Below are positions 37,206-51,867 of a stretch of 64,000 nucleotides of DNA, piece after piece. The stretch lies in NCBI RefSeq assembly GCF_018143015.1, contig NC_054740.1, positions 49,844,240-49,908,239 on the forward strand. The letters are read 5' to 3'. The notes beneath the pieces are model-generated. The model saw nothing but the letters and a program-made list of their open reading frames with translations, was not told where the DNA came from and did no database searches. Position 1 is the first letter of the stretch, and each line of letters begins with the position of its first letter. The stretch is from Lytechinus variegatus. Lineage: Eukaryota; Echinodermata; Echinoidea; Temnopleuroida; Toxopneustidae. Made by a program: the position numbers and the translations under genes.

Positions 37206-39218
37206 CAGTGAGGTGAAGTTGAATTCACCTATACTTTTCTTAAGCCACTTTAAAAATTTCTAAGTGCCTTTTAAATCTGAAGTATTATTATTTCAACTTT
37301 CAATTAGAATAATATTAGCAATGAATTATTATTATTATTTTTTTTTTTGGGGGGATTAAGATATAGGACCTACTCTTCACTTTAAACCCCTATGAATTAA
37401 ACCCTGGTGAGATATTTGTTTACAGGCTTCAGGAGGATGTTCTCAATTTATGTATCAACTCTGGAGATAATTTGAGATTCAATAAATCAATTTTCACGAA
37501 AATTATACTAATGTGTAATCTTCTTTACATTGATGCTAAACAAAAGTTAGCTATCAAAATACTTAATCAAATGGGCAAAATCTAATCCCTTATTCTCATA
37601 AGTAGAATTCTATGGTAGGCAATGTTCTTTTCTTAATCTTTCGAAGGTTAGGATCTTACTGTGATAGTGAGTTATACATCATTTCAAAACTAATTAGAAT
37701 TTCCTGTATTAAAAGAGAGATTAAATCCAATATCTATTTCTTCTGACTTTTTAAGAGTTTTGCGGTGCCAGGTCTCATATGGCCTGTCAGTTGAGCTATC
37801 TAAATGGACATGCCTGCAACAGCTTCACTCACTCACTCAAAATTCTGCTGATATTTGTATAAACCTTAAATGAATTTTATGCATCAAACTTACCTGGCTA
37901 TGCTGACAAAGCAATGCCTTCTCTCCAAAAATAGTAGGAATCAACAGAGGTGCTCCACATGATTTGATCACTGCAAAGAAAAAAAAATGAAGACTGAACT
38001 CAAGCAATGTAAATCAAACTCCAGGATATCAGTATTTTTGTGGTTGTCCATTCAGAAATGATAAAAATATACAGTATACAATATACATTTTGACCAACTG
38101 GCCTGGGTCATCCTTCTTTAACCATTTGAATTGCACATCAGGTATAAATAGAAGAGTACACTTTGGAGCCATGTAATTATCGTCTTTCTCTTGAAATTAA
38201 AATGGGGTATATGGATTTGGGGCTGGTAAAACTCGGGGGGGGGGGGGCAAGTACAGTAACTCTTTAACCATTTCCAAAGTTTTCCTCCCAAGAATGAAAT
38301 TATTGCAAACCCACTCTTTATCAACCATCTCAATAACATACTTTTCCTGGTGTCTTCATTTTCTGCTGCTGCAGCCAAGATCAGGTTTTTGAGCTCCAAA
38401 CCTTGCTTGGGGTCTTACATATCTCTAGTAATGGATCAGCATATTCAAATGTCCTGCTTCCAACTTCTGCTTAATTGGGTCCTCTGACAGTCTCTCAAAC
38501 TCTTTCAAAATCAAATGAAAAGAATAAAACAGGAATTTAAACAGGGCAGTCTTATGTTTCTCTGCGTGAAAAAAAAGAGAAAAAGAATAGGTGTGTACAA
38601 AATGGCTCAATCAAGAATAATTTTGAAGATCATGTGCGAATCTCTACACTCTTGATAAAATGACCCAACTGACTCCAGTCTTTCTTTGTCTCCACGAGTT
38701 GGAATCACTCTGTGTTTACAATGATCAATGTATTGAATTCATATGGAAATTTATTGGTGAACAATTACATACAGTTCTTTAAATGGGCCTATCACTTAAC
38801 CCATTCACAAAGATAAGTTTTTGCATATGAGATGCTCATTGAAATTGTCCCTTACTTGTCAGCAAGAACAAAAATTCTAGTAAGAACGAAGAGTAAATCT
38901 TTTGCTCTTGTAAATTTTAGCACTTTGCAAATTTTGATCTCCTTTTAATTTCAAGCCTGTACACGCTATTTACTAAGAGATTTTGCATTGAGTGTGAAAT
39001 GGTAGGACCTTTAGATTCTTCTCGATCAACAGACATGATATGATTGAGATCAGATAAAGATTAAAATTTCAAACTTTCTAAATATTATGTTTTCACACAA
39101 TTTATTTTTTCAAAGATGGATACTAATAAACTAGGTTAAAATACAGAATGTGATTGCATGATCCTAGAAATGTGAACATACCCATTTCTATAAAACTTGA
39201 AGCTCCGATTCTAGTTAA

Positions 39219-39930
39219 CCCTAACTAGGCCGGGCTTTTTTGGCTGTTCTGTGGCCGGGGGGGGGGTTGATTCAACCATTCCCCCTCCCCCGAGATCTTG
39301 GACGCGGATCGCACGAGCGCTGCAAAACTTTGCACGGAGATTTTTTTTTAAATGAATAAATTATGCTAATTTATGCATAAATCATACTTCTTGCTCTAAT
39401 TCACTAAATAACGCCCTAGCATGCCTAGAATGCTATTTTTGTAAAAATATTCTTTGAAGCATTTTTAACAATTGCAATTTAAAATAAAATTTGGTTTGGA
39501 AATCAATTTATGTATTTTATTGTTTTGTGAATTTCTTATGTATTTCTTTGTTTTTCAGCTTTTTATTTTCTTTGTTATTTTCACCAGATTTATTGCACAA
39601 ACTTTGAATCATAATTATGCTTAAATCAATTGATTTCAGCTGTTTAAGGTAAAAATAATCATATCTTTATGAATAAGATGAGAAAACTCAATTTGCATTG
39701 ACTTTGTACACAAAATCACGTTTTGGAACAATATTTGGTCTGACATGCACTTACAAAATGTCGCGTCATTTCAGAACCGCGTACACGGGTGTCGTAAATT
39801 TGGTCTCAAAAGATGCGCCAGACTTAATGTATAAACTCTGCGAGTGGCGCAGTCAAAACATTTTGCGCGGGGGAATGATCGCAGAAAATGTTGAGGGGGG
39901 GGGTGAATTAACCCCCCTGCCTGTTTAGGG
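39219..39930. mobile_element. 712-bp TTAA-flanked element, copy 2 of the three-member family
   Basis: TTAA lies at 39215-39218 and 39931-39934, with ends CCCTAACTAGGC and GCCTGTTTAGGG. Inside are G/C runs near each end and interior words shared with 25780-26710 and 63486-64000. It lies in an intron of gene E. Confidence 0.65.
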
Positions 39931-40415
39931 TTAAGCATGGACTTGCTTATTCCAAGAATAGACCCTTGTTACACGAAAATCTAATGATAGATTCTTGTTC
40001 ATAAATGAAGTTTTTTTAATCTGTATTAATACTGATTTGAACTTACCTCATCTTCATGGAAAAGGTAAGGGTACATATCCTTCAAGTAGGATTCAGTCCA
40101 GTTGCTGTTGATGATACCCTTGCGCCTATGGGCTAAAGTTAGTGACACTAGATTGTCTATCATCAAGCTGTCCTGTCTTGTTTTTCTGGATTCATTCTGA
40201 AGCATCTTGATGTGAACATTGATCATTTCTTCATCCTCACCTTCTGGGAATGCAGGAAGGTACTTTCTTTATGCCATACATGTGTTTGCCTGCAGCTTTG
40301 TCTGGTTTGGGTGTAGTCCCCTTTTTTTTGCTTCCATTTGTCCTAATTGATTATCACGTTCATGACACTTCCTGCAATTCCTGAATCTGTTGCGTAGTGA
40401 CTTCTTCCAGTAGCC

Positions 40416-41557
40416 CTGTAAAAAAAATCATAAAATCATAAAAAACAAATAAAATGTGCCAAAAAGAAAGAAATGAATTGGAAATATTCTTAATGTTATG
40501 TTGATGGGATAAATTTGACACATGCTTCAGATAGTGACTGCATTTCCAAGTTAATAAAAACAAAAACCCTATCCATTCAAGATGGGGGCTGGGGGTTGGC
40601 TTTGCGATCGAGCCTACTCTCACATCTCAACATTATGTAATAAAAATATTCATCTTAATTATTGTTGGGAAAGGGGCACTTATCAAATTAAAAACACCTC
40701 AGTAGACCAGGAACAGGTCCTACAGGACACCTCTACATTTTTCTGTGAGAAGGAAATGCATGTAGTCTAGACTCACCCAAGGGTTTATTACATGCCTGCC
40801 TGTGGGGAATCTAAGACTATATGGCTGTACACAGCACACAATTTAAAAAATCATTAAAATATCACTTTTGTGACCATAATACTAATTTCTGTACAGTTGC
40901 AATTTATTTTCATTAGTAGCTTGGGGGAAATTTTAGTATTCACCAGAGCGCTCGAAAATTTAAATTTTGGTCATATTTTTGTGTACGCCCTCTATTAGTG
41001 GAAAAATAAAGGCAAGACAATTGTAGTTTTTCAATCTCTATTTTTAATTAAGAAAAATTAATTTAAATGATCAAATTTAATTAAGAGACAAGTTACATGT
41101 ATATGATAAATAGCTGTAATGGTACCTAACGGTGTCAAAAAATAAACATTTGTCCCAAAGAAAAGGAGAAAATAGGCCAAACATTGCCGACCTTATTTCA
41201 CCACACAGGGAGCAGTAACACTAACAGAGAACAAGGTTATATCATAACCTTGTTCATAGAATGAGTGGTCTAGATTTGATCTACCTGATGTGAGAGTCAT
41301 TTTGAACTCAGATTATATCGATAGGCAAGTGACAAATAATAGTAAGTGCTAGACCTATCATCCAATAAGAGCAAGAATTGAAAAATACAGGAACTTGTTC
41401 TTCTCAATACCGGTACCATCATCAATCAAATGGAACCACTTGATTGACATCGAATAAACTCGCCATCGACAAACTCATTCAAGAAGGCCATCGAAAAGGC
41501 CTTCTAATCATCCCTTCGCCCTCCCTCAAGCTCACCCGATGCGTTCATGCCCAGGAG
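40416..41557. other. Gene-free stretch with a perfect short hairpin
   Basis: No coding exon was recognised on either strand. At 41229-41255 there is a perfect hairpin: GAACAAGGTTAT, loop ATC, then the exact inverse arm. Neighbouring text is AT-rich. Confidence 0.5.
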
Positions 41558-44500
41558 GTCTCACAGGCCTAATTCATTCCCCATAGACTCATGTGTTAAA
41601 TTGGCACTTTAAAAAATTCATAAAAAATAAGGATGAAATTCGGGGGTCGAATGTTTACTACCAGTGGATAGGATTTATATCTGGCAATCCATATCTGACC
41701 AGAAAGGGTCCCTCGACCGGCTCATTTTAAAAATAAATTGGCGTGTTTGAAGACACCGTCGGGGGGAGCAGATTCATCAACTCAAACAGCAAAATAGCCC
41801 TAATCCTTCCGCCAGTCATAATATAGTCCAAAATTGGTGATATTTCTTCCCAATTAGGGAAAAGGAAGTTCAGTAATTACCAAAAATAGAATCAGTGTTA
41901 GATGGACAATCATATGCATACACTTTGTCAATCAGCCATATCAAAATAAAAAAATAGCAATGGGTTGGCTCGAATGAATATCTATGGCCTACCACTAGTA
42001 ATTAGGCCCGTGAGACCTGTATTGTATGGCACATGAAGGTTTCTTTTTAATTTACCTTCCTGGCTTTTCTTCAACATCTGTACACTCACTTTATCACAAA
42101 GAAATGCATGAAATATACAGATGTGTTATGTAATGACCATTTCTAATGTTACTCCTAATGTCCAGTGCCCTATGGATTTACACACATCCTACATGCCTAT
42201 GTAGCTCAACAATGGATGCAATGTAGGGCCCAAATCCTATAATGCAAATTGTAGATATGAATAGTGTGCATATCTGGATTCAAGATCTGCCCACAATATA
42301 AATACCAGATTCACATGAGTTTAATTAGATAACAATAAAAAGAAATGAGAATCAACATACAAGCATACTATACATTCACATCTTCCTATGACAAGGGCCC
42401 AAGCCAGGGTGTAAGAGAAAGAGACAGGGGGTTAGATGGCTTGTATTCTAAATGGATGGGGGCTAGTCTGGCTAGAAGTCAGTAAAAGTTGAACAAGATG
42501 GCAGTAGAACTCATTCTCAGCCCCCCCCCCCACATACTAACTATGCTTTTCTCTACCCCCCCCCCTCTTGAATCCACCACTCTTCAGTCAAATTCTAAAG
42601 TTTTCTCTTCTCATTCCCTTCCCCATGAACCAATTTCACAAGCGCAATTGATGCAAGGCCTATCTAATGTGAGCTTTATCTCGTGATGGGTGCAATACAC
42701 GATTTACAGCAGCGCTCGTCGGTATACGAAAACACACAACATGCAAGCAAGTCCCAGTGACAAATACATGCACATACAGCCTACACAGCCTAGCCTAGGT
42801 ACACAAACACAGAGTTAGTTACTAATAACAACTTGTTACCTGTAGTACCCCCTATGTAGCCTTGTATAGCCATGAAGTTCAGTTTTTGGACCTCTTGATG
42901 ATTGAAACATGTCTACTAGTAGAAACAATCTGCTACTGAAGAGTTGGGCAGGGATTTCATCCACTAAGGAATTTTAGGCTATGGTCAAGGTTATATATAT
43001 GTATTGTATGGCACATGAAGGTTTCTTTTTAATTTACCTTCCTGGCTTTTCTTCAACATCTGTACACTCACTTTATCACAAAGAAATGCATGAAATATAC
43101 AGATGTGTTATGTAATGACCATTTCTAATGTTACTCCTAATGTCCAGTGCCCTATGGATTTACACACATCCTACATGCCTATATGTAGCTCAACAATGGA
43201 TGCAATGTAGGGCCCAAATCCTATAATGCAAATTGTAGATATGAACAGTGTGCATATCTGGATTCAAGATCTGCCCACAATATAAATACCAGATTCACAT
43301 GAGTTTAATTAGATAACAATAAAAAGAAATGAGAATCAACATACAAGCATACTATACATTCACATCTTCCTATGACAAGGGCCCAAGCCAGGGTGTAAGA
43401 GAAAGAGACAGGGGGTAAGATGGCTTGTATTCTAAATGGATGGGGGCTAGTCTGGCTAGAAGTCAGTAAAAGTTGAACAAGATGGCAGTAGAACTCATTC
43501 TCAGCCCCCCCCCCCCCACATACTAACTATGCTTTTCTCTACCCCCCCCCCTCTTGAATCCACCACTCTTCAGTCAAATTCTAAAGTTGTCTCTTCTCAT
43601 TCCCTTCCCCATGAACCAATTTCACAAGCGCAATTGATGCAAGGCCTATCTAATGTGAGCTTTATCTCGTGATGGGTGCAATACACGATTTACAGCAGCG
43701 CTCGTCGGTATACGAAAAACACACGACAACATGCAAGCAAGTCCCAGTGACAAATACATGCACATACAGCCTACACAGCCTAGCCTAGGTACACAAACAC
43801 AGGGTTAGTTACTAATAACAACTTGTTACCTGTAGTACCCCCTATGTAGCCTTGTATAGCCATGAAGTTCAGTTTTTGGACCTCTTGATGATTGAAACAT
43901 GTCTACTAGTAGAAACAATCTGCTACTGAAGAGTTGGGCAGGGATTTCATCCACTAAGGAATTTTAGGCTATGGTCAAGGTTATATATAGGTCTCACAGG
44001 CCTAATTCATTCCCCATAGACTCATGTGTTAAATTGGCACTTTAAAAAATTCATAAAAAATAAGGATGAAATTCGGGGGTCGAATGTTTACTACCAGTGG
44101 ATAGGATTTATATCTGGCAATCCATATCTGACCAGAAAAGGGTCCCTCGACCGGCTCATTTTAAAAATAAATTGGCGTGTTTGAAGACACCGTCGGGGGG
44201 AGCAGATTCATCAACTCAAACAGCAAAATAGCCCTAATCCTTCCGCCAGTCATAATATAGTCCAAAATTGGTGATATTTCTTCCCAATTAGGGAAAAGGA
44301 AGTTCAGTAATTACCAAAAATAGAATCAGTGTTAGATGGACAATCATATGCATACACTTTGTCAATCAGCCATATCAAAATAAAAAAAATAGCAATGGGT
44401 TGGCTCGAATGAATATCTATGGCCTACCACTAGTAATTAGGCCCGTGAGACCTGTATTGTATGGCACATGAAGGTTTCTTTTTAATTTACCTTCCTGGCT

Positions 44501-47500
44501 TTTCTTCAACATCTGTACACTCACTTTATCACAAAGAAATGCATGAAATATACAGATGTGTTATGTAATGACCATTTCTAATGTTACTCCTAATGTCCAG
44601 TGCCCTATGGATTTACACACATCCTACATGCCTATATGTAGCTCAACAATGGATGCAATGTAGGGCCCAAATCCTATAATGCAAATTGTAGATATGAATA
44701 GTGTGCATATCTGGATTCAAGATCTGCCCACAATATAAATACCAGATTCACATGAGTTTAATTAGATAACAATAAAAAGAAATGAGAATCAACATACAAG
44801 CATACTATACATTCACATCTTCCTATGACAAGGGCCCAAGCCAGGGTGTAAGAGAAAGAGACAGGGGGTTAGATGGCTTGTATTCTAAATGGATGGGGGC
44901 TAGTCTGGCTAGAAGTCAGTAAAAGTTGAACAAGATGGCAGTAGAACTCATTCTCAGCCCCCCCCCCCACATACTAACTATGCTTTTCTCTACCCCCCCC
45001 CCCCCCCTCTTGAATCCACCACTCTTCAGTCAAATTCTAAAGTTGTCTCTTTCATTCCCTTCCCCATGAACCAATTTCACAAGCGCAATTGATGCAAGGC
45101 CTATCTAATGTGAGCTTTATCTCGTGATGGGTGCAATACACGATTTACAGCAGCGCTCGTCGGTATACGAAAACACACAACATGCAAGCAAGTCCCAGTG
45201 ACAAACACATGCACATACAGCCTACACAGCCTAGCCTAGGTACACAAACACAGAGTTAGTTACTAATAACAACTTGTTACCTGTAGTACCCCCTATGTAG
45301 CCTTGTATAGCCATGAAGTTCAGTTTTTGGACCTCTTGATGATTGAAACATGTCTACTAGTAGAAACAATCTGCTACTGAAGAGTTGGGCAGGGATTTCA
45401 TCCACTAAGGAATTTTAGGCTATGGTCAAGGTTATATATATGTATTGTATGGCACATGAAGGTTTCTTTTTAATTTACCTTCCTGGCTTTTCTTCAACAT
45501 CTGTACACTCACTTTATCACAAAGAAATGCATGAAATATACAGATGTGTTATGTAATGACCATTTCTAATGTTACTCCTAATGTCCAGTGCCCTATGGAT
45601 TTACACACATCCTACATGCCTATATGTAGCTCAACAATGGATGCAATGTAGGGCCCAAATCCTATAATGCAAATTGTAGATATGAATAGTGTGCATATCT
45701 GGATTCAAGATCTGCCCACAATATAAATACCAGATTCACATGAGTTTAATTAGATAACAATAAAAAGAAATGAGAATCAACATACAAGCATACTATACAT
45801 TCACATCTTCCTATGACAAGGGCCCAAGCCAGGGTGTAAGAGAAAGAGACAGGGGGTTAGATGGCTTGTATTCTAAATGGATGGGGGCTAGTCTGGCTAG
45901 AAGTCAGTAAAAGTTGAACAAGATGGCAGTAGAACTCATTCTCAGCCCCCCCCCCCACATAATAACTATGCTTTTCTCTACCCCCCCCCCCCCCTCTTGA
46001 ATCCACCACTCTTCAGTCAAATTCTAAAGTTGTCTCTTCTCATTCCCTTCCCCATGAACCAATTTCACAAGCGCAATTGATGCAAGGCCTATCTAATGTG
46101 AGCTTTATCTCGTGATGGGTGCAATACACGATTTACAGCAGCGCTCGTCGGTATACGAAAACACACGACAACATGCAAGCAAGTCCCAGTGACAAATACA
46201 TGCACATACAGCCTACACAGCCTAGCCTAGGTACACAAACACAGGGTTAGTTACTAATAACAACTTGTTACCTGTAGTACCCCCTATGTAGCCTTGTATA
46301 GCCATGAAGTTCAGTTTTTGGACCTCTTGATGATTGAAACATGTCTACTAGTAGAAACAATCTGCTACTGAAGAGTTGGGCAGGGATTTCATCCACTAAG
46401 GAATTTTAGGCTATGGTCAAGGTTATATATAGGTCTCACAGGCCTAATTCATTCCCCATAGACTCATGTGTTAAATTGGCACTTTAAAAAATTCATAAAA
46501 AATAAGGATGAAATTCGGGGGTCGAATGTTTACTACCAGTGGATAGGATTTATATCTGGCAATCCATATCTGACCAGAAAAGGGTCCCTCGACCGGCTCA
46601 TTTTAAAAATAAATTGGCGTGTTTGAAGACACCGTCGGGGGGAGCAGATTCATCAACTCAAACAGCAAAATAGCCCTAATCCTTCCGCCAGTCATAATAT
46701 AGTCCAAAATTGGTGATATTTCTTCCCAATTAGGGAAAAGGAAGTTCAGTAATTACCAAAAATAGAATCAGTGTTAGATGGACAATCATATGCATACACT
46801 TTGTCAATCAGCCATATCAAAATAAAAAAAATAGCAATGGGTTGGCTCGAATGAATATCTATGGCCTACCACTAGTAATTAGGCCCGTGAGACCTGTATT
46901 GTATGGCACATGAAGGTTTCTTTTTAATTTACCTTCCTGGCTTTTCTTCAACATCTGTACACTCACTTTATCACAAAGAAATGCATGAAATATACAGATG
47001 TGTTATGTAATGACCATTTCTAATGTTACTCCTAATGTCCAGTGCCCTATGGATTTACACACATCCTACATGCCTATATGTAGCTCAACAATGGATGCAA
47101 TGTAGGGCCCAAATCCTATAATGCAAATTGTAGATATGAATAGTGTGCATATCTGGATTCAAGATCTGCCCACAATATAAATACCAGATTCACATGAGTT
47201 TAATTAGATAACAATAAAAAGAAATGAGAATCAACATACAAGCATACTATACATTCACATCTTCCTATGACAAGGGCCCAAGCCAGGGTGTAAGAGAAAG
47301 AGACAGGGGGTAAGATGGCTTGTATTCTAAATGGATGGGGGCTAGTCTGGCTAGAAGTCAGTAAAAGTTGAACAAGATGGCAGTAGAACTCATTCTCAGC
47401 CCCCCCCCCCACATACTAACTATGCTTTTCTCTACCCCCCCCCCCCCCTCTTGAATCCACCACTCTTCAGTCAAATTCTAAAGTTGTCTCTTCTCATTCC

Positions 47501-50500
47501 CTTCCCCATGAACCAATTTCACAAGCGCAATTGATGCAAGGCCTATCTAATGTGAGCTTTATCTCGTGATGGGTGCAATACACGATTTACAGCAGCGCTC
47601 GTCGGTATACGAAAACACACGACAACATGCAAGCAAGTCCCAGTGACAAATACATGCACATACAGCCTACACAGCCTAGCCTAGGTACACAAACACAGGG
47701 TTAGTTACTAATAACAACTTGTTACCTGTAGTACCCCCTATGTAGCCTTGTATAGCCATGAAGTTCAGTTTTTGGACCTCTTGATGATTGAAACATGTCT
47801 ACTAGTAGAAACAATCTGCTACTGAAGAGTTGGGCAGGGATTTCATCCACTAAGGAATTTTAGGCTATGCCTATGGTCAAGGTTATATATAGGTCTCACA
47901 GGCCTAATTCATTCCCCATAGACTCATGTGTTAAATTGGCACTTTAAAAAATTCATAAAAAATAAGGATGAAATTCGGGGGTCGAATGTTTACTACCAGT
48001 GGATAGGATTTATATCTGGCAATCCATATCTGACCAGAAAAGGGTCCCTCGACCGGCTCATTTTAAAAATAAATTGGCGTGTTTGAAGACACCGTCGGGG
48101 GGAGCAGATTCATCAACTCAAACAGCAAAATAGCCCTAATCCTTCCGCCAGTCATAATATAGTCCAAAATTGGTGATATTTCTTCCCAATTAGGGAAAAG
48201 GAAGTTCAGTAATTACCAAAAATAGAATCAGTGTTAGATGGACAATCATATGCATACACTTTGTCAATCAGCCATATCAAAATAAAAAAAATAGCAATGG
48301 GTTGGCTCGAATGAATATCTATGGCCTACCACTAGTAATTAGGCCCGTGAGACCTGTATTGTATGGCACATGAAGGTTTCTTTTTAATTTACCTTCCTGG
48401 CTTTTCTTCAACATCTGTACACTCACTTTATCACAAAGAAATGCATGAAATATACAGATGTGTTATGTAATGACCATTTCTAATGTTACTCCTAATGTCC
48501 AGTGCCCTATGGATTTACACACATCCTACATGCCTATATGTAGCTCAACAATGGATGCAATGTAGGGCCCAAATCCTATAATGCAAATTGTAGATATGAA
48601 TAGTGTGCATATCTGGATTCAAGATCTGCCCACAATATAAATACCAGATTCACATGAGTTTAATTAGATAACAATAAAAAGAAATGAGAATCAACATACA
48701 AGCATACTATACATTCACATCTTCCTATGACAAGGGCCCAAGCCAGGGTGTAAGAGAAAGAGACAGGGGGTTAGATGGCTTGTATTCTAAATGGATGGGG
48801 GCTAGTCTGGCTAGAAGTCAGTAAAAGTTGAACAAGATGGCAGTAGAACTCATTCTCAGCCCCCCCCCCCCACATAATAACTATGCTTTTCTCTACCCCC
48901 CCCCCCCCCCTCTTGAATCCACCACTCTTCAGTCAAATTCTAAAGTTGTCTCTTCTCATTCCCTTCCCCATGAACCAATTTCACAAGCGCAATTGATGCA
49001 AGGCCTATCTAATGTGAGCTTTATCTCGTGATGGGTGCAATACACGATTTACAGCAGCGCTCGTCGGTATACGAAAACACACGACAACATGCAAGCAAGT
49101 CCCAGTGACAAATACATGCACATACAGCCTACACAGCCTAGCCTAGGTACACAAACACAGGGTTAGTTACTAATAACAACTTGTTACCTGTAGTACCCCC
49201 TATGTAGCCTTGTATAGCCATGAAGTTCAGTTTTTGGACCTCTTGATGATTGAAACATGTCTACTAGTAGAAACAATCTGCTACTGAAGAGTTGGGCAGG
49301 GATTTCATCCACTAAGGAATTTTAGGCTATGCCTATGGTCAAGGTTATATATAGGTCTCACAGGCCTAATTCATTCCCCATAGACTCATGTGTTAAATTG
49401 GCACTTTAAAAAATTCATAAAAAATAAGGATGAAATTCGGGGGTCGAATGTTTACTACCAGTGGATAGGATTTATATCTGGCAATCCATATCTGACCAGA
49501 AAAGGGTCCCTCGACCGGCTCATTTTAAAAATAAATTGGCGTGTTTGAAGACACCGTCGGGGGGAGCAGATTCATCAACTCAAACAGCAAAATAGCCCTA
49601 ATCCTTCCGCCAGTCATAATATAGTCCAAAATTGGTGATATTTCTTCCCAATTAGGGAAAAGGAAGTTCAGTAATTACCAAAAATAGAATCAGTGTTAGA
49701 TGGACAATCATATGCATACACTTTGTCAATCAGCCATATCAAAATAAAAAAAATAGCAATGGGTTGGCTCGAATGAATATCTATGGCCTACCACTAGTAA
49801 TTAGGCCCGTGAGACCTGTATTGTATGGCACATGAAGGTTTCTTTTTAATTTACCTTCCTGGCTTTTCTTCAACATCTGTACACTCACTTTATCACAAAG
49901 AAATGCATGAAATATACAGATGTGTTATGTAATGACCATTTCTAATGTTACTCCTAATGTCCAGTGCCCTATGGATTTACACACATCCTACATGCCTATA
50001 TGTAGCTCAACAATGGATGCAATGTAGGGCCCAAATCCTATAATGCAAATTGTAGATATGAATAGTGTGCATATCTGGATTCAAGATCTGCCCACAATAT
50101 AAATACCAGATTCACATGAGTTTAATTAGATAACAATAAAAAGAAATGAGAATCAACATACAAGCATACTATACATTCACATCTTCCTATGACAAGGGCC
50201 CAAGCCAGGGTGTAAGAGAAAGAGACAGGGGGTTAGATGGCTTGTATTCTAAATGGATGGGGGCTAGTCTGGCTAGAAGTCAGTAAAAGTTGAACAAGAT
50301 GGCAGTAGAACTCATTCTCAGCCCCCCCCCCCACATACTAACTATGCTTTTCTCTACCCCCCCCCCTCTTGAATCCACCACTCTTCAGTCAAATTCTAAA
50401 GTTGTCTCTTCTCATTCCCTTCCCCATGAACCAATTTCACAAGCGCAATTGATGCAAGGCCTATCTAATGTGAGCTTTATCTCGTGATGGGTGCAATACA

Positions 50501-51262
50501 CGATTTACAGCAGCGCTCGTCGGTATACGAAAACACACGACAGCATGCAAGCAAGTCCCAGTGACAAATACATGCACATACAGCTTACACAGCCTAGCCT
50601 AGGTACACAAACACAGGGTTAGTTACTAATAACAACTTGTTACCTGTAGTACCCCCTATGTAGCCTTGTATAGCCATGAAGTTCAGTTTTTGGACCTCTT
50701 GATGATTGAAACATGTCTACTAGTAGAAACAATCTGCTACTGAAGAGTTGGGCAGGGATTTCATCCACTAAGGAATTTTAGGCTATGGTCAAGGTTATAT
50801 ATAGGTCTCACAGGCCTAATTCATTCCCCATAGACTCATGTGTTAAATTGGCACTTTAAAAAATTCATAAAAAATAAGGATGAAATTCGGGGGTCGAATG
50901 TTTACTACCAGTGGATAGGATTTATATCTGGCAATCCATATCTGACCAGAAAAGGGTCCCTCGACCGGCTCATTTAAAAATAAATTGGCGTGTTTGAAGA
51001 CACCGTCGGGGGAGCAGATTCATCAACTCAAACAGCAAAATAGCCCTAATCCTTCCGCCAGTCATAATATAGTCCAAAATTGGTGATATTTCTTCCCAAT
51101 TAGGGAAAAGGAAGTTCAGTAATTACCAAAAATAGAATCAGTGTTAGATGGACAATCATATGCATACACTGTCAATCAGCCATATCAAAATAAAAAAAAA
51201 TAGCAATGGGTTGGCTCGAATGAATATCTATGGCCTACCACTAGTAATTAGGCCCGTGAGAC
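41558..51262. repeat. 9.7-kb higher-order tandem array A-B-B-A-B-B-A-B-A-B-A-B-A
   Basis: Unit A (about 460 bp) occurs six times: 41558-42016, 43990-44451, 46433-46893, 47893-48353, 49355-49815 and 50805-51262. Unit B (about 985-1000 bp) fills the gaps seven times, doubled in the first two. A begins GTCTCACAGGCCTAATT and ends AATTAGGCCCGTGAGAC, so it has 17-bp inverted ends with one mismatch, like a transposon. The whole array is flanked by CAGGAG on both sides (41552-41557, 51263-51268), an apparent target duplication. Copies are nearly identical apart from C-run lengths and small indels. The array lies inside E3, upstream of gene E. Confidence 0.85.
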
Positions 51263-51816
51263 CAGGAGGGCCCTGTATCGTACACATCCAGATCCAGATT
51301 ATATTTATAGGCCTAACTGTTAGATGTGGTTATCTGTTTCGTAGGTCAGGTGTCCGGACATTTTATATTTTGGAAGCCTTCTTTTTTGTCTTTGGATTAC
51401 CCTAAAAATAATTATGAATTCAATAGTTGTAATCATCTTTTATTTTGTTCTCTATAATATTTCCTACATTTTGTACTAAAAATTGATGAAACTTCGCCTG
51501 TAAATTTCTTTGACTTGCTAAAAGTCCGGACACACAACCTGTCCGAACACACAACAATACCTACACTCAATTAAACAGACGCGCAGCGGAGCTACACTAT
51601 CCAGCCATATAGCACACGTACACACACATACACGCTTCCGTCTGGTGCACGTAATCCTCTCAAAGTTCCACAAATCATCACCTAAATTGAGAATCAATTA
51701 TTCATGTCCACCAAATTTCCTCTCATTCTCTTCAGCAAATTAATTCCTCAGCGGCCTACAGGTGAAATGAACAAAATTATTCACAAAACTGCAGGATTAA
51801 AAATGGTTTTACTCAC

Positions 51817-51860
51817 AGTATTCTCTTGATCCAATTCAGCAATGGCGACGTCAAACGGGA
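51817..51860 (-). other. Candidate leader exon of E3
   Basis: On the minus strand, GAATTGGATCAAGAGAATACT is followed by the donor GTGAGT at 51816. No in-frame ATG is visible. Its position about 150 bp inside E3's right end parallels first exons in E2 and the gene G element, so it may have been gene E's leader. Confidence 0.3.
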
Positions 51861-51867
51861 ATGGGTC

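Larger units (their letters stand above)
36225..40415 (-). pseudogene. SAMD3-like gene E, 3' half, decayed
   Basis: Segments with splice signals: 40415-40047, about 38561-38330, 37970-37894 and 36584-36225 (TAA). Exon 40415-40047 reads GYWKKSLRNRFRNCRK, changes frame at the A8/T8 run (40322-40329) and returns near 40260 before HIKMLQNESRK...LKDMYPYLFHEDE. The next segment has ILKEFERLSEDPIKQKLEAG, then EYADPLLEICKTP and GLELKNLILAAAAENEDTRK in three different frames. The last two exons are open and in phase: IKSCGAPLLIPTIFGEKALL, then 119 codons including SAVSLLMSAHYVFNLYNP, equivalent to gene A's C-terminal module. At least four frame changes make it a relic. The N-terminal coding exons are not found. 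Confidence 0.6.

Noticed and set aside
42498-50487. The recurring 65-67-codon open frame (MNKMAVELILSPPP...) in unit B as a gene
   Set aside because: It exists only because B is repeated; its frame depends on C-run lengths that differ between copies, with no sign of selection for coding.
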